Assembly: GCA_030159075.1 (NCBI GenBank) | Contig: BROG01000251.1 | Location: 772,501 to 836,500, forward strand | Direction: 5' to 3' | DNA: 64,000 nucleotides | Origin: Atrina japonica | Lineage: Eukaryota > Mollusca > Bivalvia > Pterioida > Pinnidae | Part shown: positions 56,027 to 64,000 of the stretch, in pieces | Layout: each line of letters starts with the position of its first letter | How positions within the stretch are numbered: the first letter of the stretch is position 1 | Made by a program: the position numbers and the translations under genes | Notes under the pieces: generated by a model | The model's database searches: none | What the model saw: the letters and a program-made list of their open reading frames with translations, nothing else | What the model was told of the DNA's origin: nothing

Positions 56027-56518
56027 CTGGAAAGGTCAAACAAAAATTAAATAGTCAGAAAGACCTGGAAAACAGGCAAAAATGGAAAAAAGATATTCAA
56101 GGTGAAAAAAAACAGTGATATTCTCAATCTCCAGTTGAGCCAGTCAACCTGATATAATATTCATTAAATACAAAACGTTTTAAAACTTAATTGATTTCAA
56201 ATAGTTTGAACTGGCTCTATTTACCAATAGGAAGCATGTTACATGTAGTCTAAACTGAAATGAAACCTAGTCATGACTTTACTCTCCTACACAACAATTA
56301 GAGAACCTGCATGATAAGAGTTTTAGACAAGCTTTATAAATAAAATCACTTTCACATTCAGAGATGTGATTCAATAATGGTGAAAAAGGTGGAAAATGCC
56401 TCATTTGTGGGGGTTTAATTTAACATTGCAGCAACATTTTGTAAAAAAGGAGGAATTCCTCCAATTGGAGGAAAATTCTCATCCCTGCTGATTAGACTCC
56501 ATAAGAAGCTTTTTACGC

Positions 56519-56724
56519 GAGTCTAATTCATGAAACACATGATAACCGATAACGTTTGTGCGGTACTAGTATCTCCAATGGTGATGGAAGATAACTCTAC
56601 GTAATCTTCCCACTGAAATGACGTTACCACAGGACATCATCTGCTAGCATCATTCCATCACTAATAGAAACAACAGTCCCGCACAAATGTTATTGGGAAT
56701 CACATTGTACATGAATTAGTCCCA
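56519..56724. mobile_element. ~206-bp MITE in ABCG intron
   Basis: Inverted ends share GACTAATTCATG or AGTCTAATTCATG, then GATAACGTTTGTGCGG against AATAACATTTGTGCGG, and TGATGGAA near the centre. No clear target duplication. Confidence 0.65.
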
Positions 56725-56738
56725 TTGAAATAACACAT

Positions 56739-56800
56739 GTTTGTTTGAATTGTATTTTACGCCACACCCATCAATTCTTTTGTTATATGGTGGCAGCCAG
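56739..56800 (-). mobile_element. SINE family B, 3'-end fragment
   Basis: TTTTACGCCACACCCATCAA and GGTGGCAGCCAGTTTTAA match the 3' ends of the copies at 1200 and 55413. The head is missing. Confidence 0.55.
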
Positions 56801-56950
56801 TTTTAAACACTTATACATGTAACTTTTATACAACTCTAACTTATTGGTGTTGTACGTATTAATTACATCTATAACACATTGTTACTGTAGCGAAATATTA
56901 TCGTTGTTGTAATAGTCAACTCTAACATAAAAGTAATTTGTCATATTTAC

Positions 56951-57056
56951 CCATTGTTCAAGAAGAAACCACCAAACAACATCAAAGGTATCAATAAAGG
57001 TGGAGCTACAGCTAATGCTACTGTCACAGAACTGACACTGGCAGATATTATGTAAC
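56951..57056 (-). CDS. ABCG (White-like) transporter, fourth exon from the end
   Basis: Exon of an ABC half-transporter of subfamily G, which exports lipids, pigments or precursors as a homo- or heterodimer in the plasma or vesicle membrane. 106 bp with acceptor ATCTTACAG before 57056 and donor AATGG|GTAAAT; it enters in phase 1 and leaves in phase 2. It encodes GYIISASVSSVTVALAVAPP, then LLIPLMLFGGFFLNN, the fifth transmembrane segment with the diagnostic PP..IP...FGGFFLN motif of White/ABCG proteins. The four exons here join in phase with no stop and supply about the last 110 residues. The ATP-binding domain and earlier helices must lie upstream (beyond 57056, probably beyond the window). 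The resemblance is closest to insect White, but orthology cannot be settled from this part. Confidence 0.92.
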
Positions 57057-57805
57057 CTGTAAGATACAAATCAATTACTGTTAGCAATACAATATATTTT
57101 ACAAAATTGTTAACTGGTCATTACACTGGATAATGAAAATGACATTATGCAGGGATCAGGAAAATCACTCGTCTATGAAGAGTGAAAATCAGATTTGGCA
57201 AGTGATTTCAGAATTGCACACCTTCGATGGACAAGTATTTTGAAAAAAAAATCAAAAGTAAAATCTGTAGATAATTTTTGCTCTATACTATATCCATTAA
57301 TGTTACATCTTTAAGTTACGAGATCTATTTAGGGTGCTTCTACATACAATCTGAAAAATAACATCTGGGATTTGACTATCTTATCTATCAGTAACAAAAT
57401 GGCAGTAGGCTAGCCGATAGGCAATTGAAGCAACATTTTTTCAAAGGCTCAAATAGCGAAGCTGATTCGAGGGGAAATAAATAAATATCGTGACAGAATT
57501 AAAAATAAAACAAACACCACGCATCTCATTAAGCAAAGATGGAGCATTATCAGTTAGAAACTGAAACCGCAAGTTCGAGCATACGAAATACTTTACTTCA
57601 GCCTCAGGCATTTTTACTGCATTAGGCTGGCAATCAAACAATTTTAAAACACAGACAGAGGAAGATAACGGAAAGAGCGATGATTGAGAGAGAGATATAA
57701 GAAGAGATCAGATAGGGAGAGAGATATGTATATTGGAGAAAAGTAAATTGCTTAGTATGAACAGTAAAGAGTGGGGTTCAATAAAAGCTTGAAAAACGTT
57801 GACAG
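57057..57805. other. Intron or upstream DNA of the ABCG gene, no exon found
   Basis: I looked on the minus strand for a preceding exon ending in phase 1 and coding an ABCG helix and found none. GACAAGT-type dispersed words occur near 57150-57250. Confidence 0.4.
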
Positions 57806-58024
57806 TATTTGTTTGACGTCCCACTCAAGAATCTTTTGCTCATATGGAGACGTCACCAAAGGCCATTGAAGGGTTTCAAATTTTGGCCTATGCTCGGCAC
57901 TTATGGCCATTGAGCAGTGAGGGTTCTTTAGCGTGCCGACGCCTACTGTGACATGGGACCTCGGTCTTTACTGTTTCATCCGAAGGACAGGAAACCAACC
58001 TACCGTCGGCTGGACTCGAACTCA
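57806..58024 (-). mobile_element. SINE family A, head-truncated
   Basis: Matches the family from ACGTCCCACTCAAGAATC to the B-box region (GGACTCGAACTC, plus strand). The tRNA-like 5' end is missing. Confidence 0.8.
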
Positions 58025-58151
58025 ATAAGTTTACTGAATTAACAGGGAAAAGAATTATTATTTTATTTAATACTGCATATATTACCAAAAAAATCGCCTT
58101 TTGTAAGTTTTAAGAATTACAAAAAAGGCCTTGATCTGGGATCTATATATA

Positions 58152-58971
58152 ATCAAAGTACTGAAAGTACTGATATGAATTGATGGAAGCCATAAGTTTT
58201 AATGAGGTATAATACACTCAGTATACTGAATACCTTTTAAAGTCGGTAAAATTAGGTTTTACAAAAAAAGTAAGTTAAATTCAGGTCAGACAAGTACTGA
58301 TGGCTAAATTTATTATGCAACAAACTACATAGATAATTATATGATTATAAAATCTTGTGGTTGTAAATATCGTTTCATGGATATTAATTTTCTATGCGAA
58401 AGGGCAGTATTATACCATTATGCTATACTTCCTATCAGTAGCAAAAATCTCTAGGTCAATACCTGTACAAGTAAAACATTTTCCCCAACTTCAAAGACTG
58501 CTGAGAGTTTCTCATTAGTTAAGATCACATGAATGAGGAATGAGCAACATCTATGTCCAACTTCAAAGACAGATCTTGCCAATACACCAGGGAAATTTGA
58601 CCAAAACTCATTTGCATGTTAATTGTGCGCAAGAACGGTTAACAGTCCTGTCTATCACTTTTAATGTCAATTCTATCACAAGAGTATAATGGTAAAAAAT
58701 AATTGAAAAAGAATCATTCTAAAGCAAATTTATAACATCTTAAAATTTATAAAGGACGCCGAACTGACCTTTAATAACATATATTTCAACAAGTCTTGTA
58801 GACCTACATTTTTCAGCGAATTTTTACAATATTTTCGTCATTTTAAAAACAAAAATATACAAATATAAGTGTGATTTGGAAATTTCAATCTTGAATTTGA
58901 GTTTTTGTAGCTGAAATGCACATACATGTGTAATATTGCGTCAATATAATGTGTTACATTGACTTGTTCCC
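58152..58971 (-). repeat. Inverted copy of the 844-bp repeat
   Basis: Reverse complement of 44761-45604 along its length. Here it stands alone, without the surrounding MITE, which supports its being an independent element family. Confidence 0.85.
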
Positions 58972-60396
58972 AATAAACAACTAAGCATAACATAACTGTG
59001 TTGATGTTTCATCAACTTGTAAAAATGCAATTAATGTAAAGAATTTACAAAATGAATTTTTAAAGTGAAAGTCAAAATAGGGAAAATATGTAAAGTACAG
59101 TAGATTATTTTCAGTTTTTGCAGACAATTAAACATAAAGTGCAGTGGTAGTATATGAATTGTGTTTTTTAAGTATGTGGATACAAACTGAAAGCTTTGGA
59201 CAAGAAGTTCTTCATTTTGGACGAGTAGGCTCCCTTTTGTCAAGAACTAGCTGTTGGACGAGTGGTTTCAAAATTTTTTCCTGAAACCTGCATTATGGTA
59301 CCTGACAGAGAAATCTCTTGATTTCAAAGTATAAGAAAACATTGCAGTGTTTGTAATTTTAATTGTAATACATGTATGTGAAGAAAATAAATAGGGGATG
59401 TGTGTAGAAAAACTATGCCTCAAAGTGCAAAATCATTCATAAAGATCTGAAAGTCCCATAACTCTGGCAAATATTGTGGAATTTTGGCCATAACCAAATT
59501 AAATTTTTGTGTTATTGATATGAAATTTCATAAGAAACTTGGTTACAATATAAAGAAAGACGCCAGAGTTACGTGATGAAATGTTTAGAAACTGGCTAAC
59601 AGACCAAAAACAATATGGCACTAATATCAAAGCATAAAAGAGTTACATATATCTGTATGTAATTACAGAATTATAAATGAACTTTCTAGTGTGTCAATAA
59701 GTAACATATAACAAGACAGATGGAAATATTGCCTCTGTCATGATTTAGACAGACAGAGGATAAATACTGGTGTACAGAGATAAATTAAACTAAGGCCACA
59801 CCAAAAAAATCATGTTCTTTGGATTTTTATGACCAAAAAAAAGAGGCGGCAAGCAATTTTTTTTTTTTTTTTTGAAAATTATGTCCAGCGAAATTTTTTT
59901 TTCCAACAATATTTTTAACTTACACTCCATATTAAAGACTTTTCATTTGCATGATTGCTGTAAATTATGTATTTTTCTGTATATTTAGGTGATATTAAAT
60001 ACTGTGAAAATCTACATGTATAGATGTCTTATTTTCAGCCAGTCACCATTTCTTTCAGTGAATAGAATGTTTATGCCTTGATATATACTCTATATCTGCA
60101 TCATTCTTCACTTCCCAGAGAGATAAAAAAGATTAAATTCTTTAAAAAGAATTATTTAATACAATAATGTAAGAATACAGTATTATTCAGTGATAAAATA
60201 TTACTACTTGGAATATTACAACTATTGATTTAACAATAAACTTTATAATTACTTGTGTATTGAAATACAAAAAGTTCAGTTTGTTGTGTGAAGTTTATAA
60301 TAATTTTAAAGTTTTCACTGTGCCCATCAAAATTTTGTAAGTATTTGTTTTTGTTGAATTATTGTGTATGTATTATTTAGCAAGAGTTATTCCTCT
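58972..60396. other. Non-coding stretch
   Basis: AT-rich, with no exon, RNA gene or delimited repeat recognised. GACAAGA and GGACGAGT words near 59200 resemble dispersed words at 33360 and 57230. Confidence 0.4.
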
Positions 60397-60556
60397 TGCC
60401 ACATTTAGTACTCTATTAGAGTTACTCCCCGTGCCTCGGAACTCTTGTGATATGAAGGTACAATGTATGTTTTTGTCATTCTGTTTTTGCGGCCATTGGC
60501 GAACACAATTAAAATTCATCCTGTTCAACTGGGAGTCCCATTCTTATATATTGGCG
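60397..60556 (+). repeat. 5' LTR of the second copy
   Basis: Ends TATATATTGGCG directly before the primer-binding site, like the ...TGGCG end of the other copy. An aligned TATTAGAGTTA word occurs in both. The start is placed at TGCCACATTT by analogy of length (160 against 158 bp) and is uncertain. Confidence 0.6.
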
Positions 60557-60567
60557 TGGTGGCAGCG
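60557..60567 (+). other. Primer-binding site (tRNA-Leu type)
   Basis: TGGTGGCAGCG matches the complement of the 3' end of animal tRNA-Leu (CGCTGCCACCA) over all eleven bases. Confidence 0.8.
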
Positions 60568-60747
60568 CTTGAACTCACACCTCTTAACACAGCAGGAGTA
60601 AGTTGTAAACAATCTAGTATTGGAGTGGACGTCCTACGTGCAATTACAAGCGTGAAATAGGGCAGTTTTTTCAATAACTGTATCAGTGAATTTCTCGTGT
60701 CCCATGAGCACTGACATATGAACGATAAACCATAGTAACACTGTAAC

Positions 60748-63700
60748 ATGGCGATGAACAGAGCACCCAAACAATGGTCACTAACCAAAAACGAAACTAT
60801 AACTTCCTTCGAAGCATGGCGTCAAAATTTGTTGTACACATTGTCATTAGACGCTAATTTCGCTACATTTTTAGCAGACGACTTTACCTGGACTAGAAAA
60901 AATATAGGTAATCCAACCCGCGGCTTACAAAATGATGGAGAAGATGTACCCGAGGCTTCCGAAGGACTGGTGCCCAAAAACTCGCCCATTTAGAACTTAT
61001 GTTGGGTCAAATTGCAAATTATTGCCCAGTCATATCACGTAACACTATCGTGAAACAACCAACATCGGTTAATGCAATATGGCAGTCAATAAGAATGCAC
61101 TTTGGCTTCCAATCAACAGGGGCCCATTTTTTGGATTTCGACAATATCCATTTAGAACCCGGGGAAAGACCCGAGGATCTTTTCCAACGTCTCACCAGCT
61201 TTGTTGAAGACAATCTCCTTACACATGGTTGCGGTATAACACATCATGGTGATGAGCCTGAAATTGACGAGGAGGTCTCGCCAACCGTAGAAAACATTAT
61301 CGTATTAACATGGCTACGTCTTATTCATAAGGATCTACCATCCCTTGTGAAACAACGCTACGGCACAGAACTAAGGTCTAAGACCCTAGCTACACTAAAA
61401 CCCGAAATTTCACAAGCATTAGATAGTCTCCTTGATGAGATCCACACTTCCTCAGAATCTAAAGTACTCAGAACCGCATTTTTCAGTGGGTCTAAATCAA
61501 GGCCGAACAATAAACGTGATATTCGTAAGACTGACTCCAATCAACGCTCATCTAAAATTTGCCCGCTTTGCGAAGCAGCCGGCCGCCCACGGTTTGATCA
61601 TTATCTAAGCCAATGCACATATTTACCCCCGTCAGACCGAAAATTCATGAGCCGGGCTCGGTATGCCATCGCGTGTGATGATCAGGAGATTGAAGACGAT
61701 TCGGCGATGTGTAACATTCCCGATACTGAAGTGCCTACTATTGACACTATCAACACATTACCCACCAGTAGACGCGTCAGCACCAAAAAGTCCCCACAGA
61801 TTAAGGCATTTTATAACGGTCATCCCCTTAGGGTGACATTAGACAGCGGTGCAGAAATTAGCATGATAAAGACTTCAGTTGCGAGACACATTGGTGCCAA
61901 TATAAAAAAAAACAACACAAAGTGCTCTTCAAGCTGACGGCGTCACGCCTTTACCCATTATTGGTGAAACACACCTACAACTCACTCGAGATGGCATTTG
62001 CTTACATATGGATGCTTTGGTCGTCAACGAATTGGACGAAGATGTCCTAGCTGGGATGCCATTTATTGCCCATAATGACATTACTTTACGGCCATTTAAG
62101 CAATACATTAAATTAGGCGATGGATCTGTTATACAGTATGGCATTACCCCTACTGATGACTCCCCTGTAAACCGTGTGAGACGTACCCAAGCACGCTTAC
62201 TACGAAACAAAGCATCTCATACTGTTGTTTGGCCAGGCTCTTTCCTCGAAGTAGACATTCCAAATGATATACACCCCGAGAGCACCCTCATTCTAGAACC
62301 TAGAACCGATATTGGTAGTTCATTAAACTGGCCAAAACCAGACATAATCGAAGCTATTGGAGGTAAAGTCCGTATACCAAACCACAGTTATGAACCTCTC
62401 TTAGTGAGGAAAAACGAACATGTCTGTCAAGTACACCTCATTGACACAACATCTGCCCTATCCGCACAACAATGTGCCACAACACCTCAAACTGTCAGAC
62501 AGACATCCGACCTACAAGGTAACGGGAAGTTTAAACTATCTGTCAGATTCCGTAAAACTAGACCCTGATAACATACTTTCTCCAGAAACAACAGAAAATT
62601 TCTGTAAATTACACCAGAGGCACGACAATGTGTTTGACTCCACGTTTAAGGGTTACAATGGGTCCATGGGAGACTTTAAATGTCACATCAATATGGGCCC
62701 CGTCTTACCCCCACAACGGAAGGGACGTTTACCCCAATATTCACGTGACAAATTAGATATACTTCAAAACAAGTGTGACGAACTTGAATCACTAGGAATT
62801 TTACGCAAACCAGAAGAACTAGGTATTACAGTAGAATACCTCAATCCGTCCTTCTTAGTCAAAAAACCTAATGGCAGCTTTCGCCTTGTTACAGCATTTG
62901 AAGATGTTGGCCGATATAGTAAACCCCAGCCTTCTCTTATGCCTGATATTGATTCAACTTTGCGATCAATCGGTCAGTGGAAATATATTATTAACGGACC
63001 TAACAAGTGCCTTTTACCAAATCCCACTCACGAGATCGTCTATGAAATTTTGTGGGATAGTAACCCCATTCAAGGGCATAAGGGTATACACCAGATGTGC
63101 TATGGGTATGCCAGGTTCTGAAACTGCACTTTTAATGTCTGTACTTGGAGACTGCCTTCACGATGGAATCATTGCAAAACTGGCCGACGATCTCTACTGT
63201 GGAGCTAACACATTAGACCAACTATTGTGTACTCCTATCGTTACAAAAAGCAGGCCTCTGTCTCTCACCATCAAAAACAATTGTCTGCCCTCAATCAACA
63301 ACTATCTTAGGATGGAATTGGAGCGCAGGCCAACTTTCAGCCAGTTCACACAAAATCGCAGCTTTAGCTGCTTTTTACCAGACACAGTTTTTGGACTACG
63401 ATCATTTCTAGGTGCTTACAAAGTTTTAAGTAGAGTTATCCCCAACACAGCTACTATCCTCGCACCGCTAGAAGATGCCATTGCTGGTCTTGTATCCAAG
63501 GACCAAATTCCTTACTTCGGACCCTCTTTAATGTGCTCAACATAAACTAACATCTAACAGAACCATATCCTACCGAGACCAAGCGACACTTTATGGATCG
63601 TCACAGATGATCATGACTAAGCGAGGACTAGGGGCCACTTTGTATGTAATGAGAGAAAATTCACTATATTTGGCAGGTTTCTACAGCGCGAAACTGAAAA

Positions 63701-64000
63701 CATCAGGTACATACCGTGCGAAATTGAGGCACTTAGCATTGCCCTGCAGTGAAACATTTTAGTCCTTACATAATCCAATCTCACAACCGAACATGCGTAT
63801 TGACAGACAGCAAATGTAAATCTATAGAAAAACTAGGTCGTTAATTTTCAAGTCCCAGAGTGACTACCTTTTTGTCTACAGCTAGTAGATACCAAGTCAT
63901 CGTCAGACACCTCGCCGGATCTGCTAACATTCCGTCCGACTTTAATGCGGCCGAATGTAATGAACCACACTGTCAAATATGCAGTTTCATTAACAAGTCG
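60748..64000 (+). pseudogene. gag-pol relic of the second copy (partial)
   Basis: The gag start at 60748 resembles that of the sister copy (APKQWSL.KNETIT.FE.WRQ). The frame shifts near 60990, then runs 60999-61937 through the capsid-like part, a knuckle of the same CX2CX9HX4C spacing (CPLCEAAGRP...C, about 61560-61620) and the protease motif LDSGAEISMI (about 61837-61866). A shift at the A-run near 61905-61915 is followed by open segments 62008-62568 and 62420-63121, where the RT begins ([20 protein letters not shown]), and 62871-63545 ([19 protein letters not shown]). Further breaks follow in RNase H (WIVTDD region, about 63590-63900). All protein segments resemble the other copy with many substitutions. 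Not functional as read. Confidence 0.85.

Larger units (their letters stand above)
60397..64000 (+). mobile_element. LTR retrotransposon, second family member, cut by window end
   Basis: Same family as 17813-23451 but in plus orientation and clearly diverged. The order is a 5' LTR (about 60397-60556), primer-binding site, gag, protease, RT and RNase H; integrase and the 3' LTR would lie beyond 64000. It carries more frameshifts than the minus-strand copy. Its position upstream of the last visible ABCG exon suggests it may lie in an ABCG intron. Confidence 0.88.

Overview
This is an AT-rich, intron- and repeat-dominated stretch of animal nuclear DNA. Two tRNA-headed SINE families, dense TIR transposons and MITEs, frequent ACATGTA-type words and the style of the host genes suggest a marine mollusc, most likely a bivalve. 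That assignment is inference from repeat style and protein resemblance, not from a marker gene. There is no operon structure, CRISPR array or confident RNA gene.

Three host genes can be supported, all on the minus strand. (1) An intact, apparently single-exon ankyrin-repeat/SOCS-box protein (2692-3987), resembling the ASB class of Cullin-5 ligase adaptors. (2) A small single-BIR protein of 116 residues in two exons: exon 1 at 33455-33677 and exon 2 at 11885-12012. They are separated by a 21.4-kb intron, and the zinc-binding domain is completed only by the join. (3) The last four coding exons of an ABCG (White-like) half-transporter (57056 down to 49772); its upstream exons lie outside the window or were not found.

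The rest is mobile or repetitive DNA. From 1 to 11 kb there are tandem arrays (0-0.2, 4.6, 5.4-6.7 and 7.9-8.4 kb), MITEs and SINE remnants. The BIR-gene intron (12-33.5 kb) is a graveyard of nested elements. An older interspersed repeat is split by a decayed hAT element (13693-17733, itself carrying a SINE) and by a young LTR retrotransposon (17813-23451). A 6.9-kb MULE-type transposon follows (24188-31130), with tandem-repeat termini, a perfect 8-bp target duplication, a decayed two-exon transposase and several MITEs inside it. From 33.7 to 49.7 kb there are interspersed and tandem repeats without recognisable genes. The ABCG introns (49.9-57 kb) hold pogo-like MITEs, a 17-bp minisatellite split by a TTAA-flanked transposon, and a SINE inserted in a MITE. 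The right edge (60397-64000) is a second, more decayed copy of the LTR retrotransposon family in plus orientation, cut by the window end.

Working links: the SOCS-box protein would act in ubiquitin ligation, the BIR protein in cell-death or division control, and the ABCG protein in membrane transport. Nothing shows that they act together. The main story is how two host genes carry very heavy transposon loads in their introns while their reading frames and splice phases stay intact.
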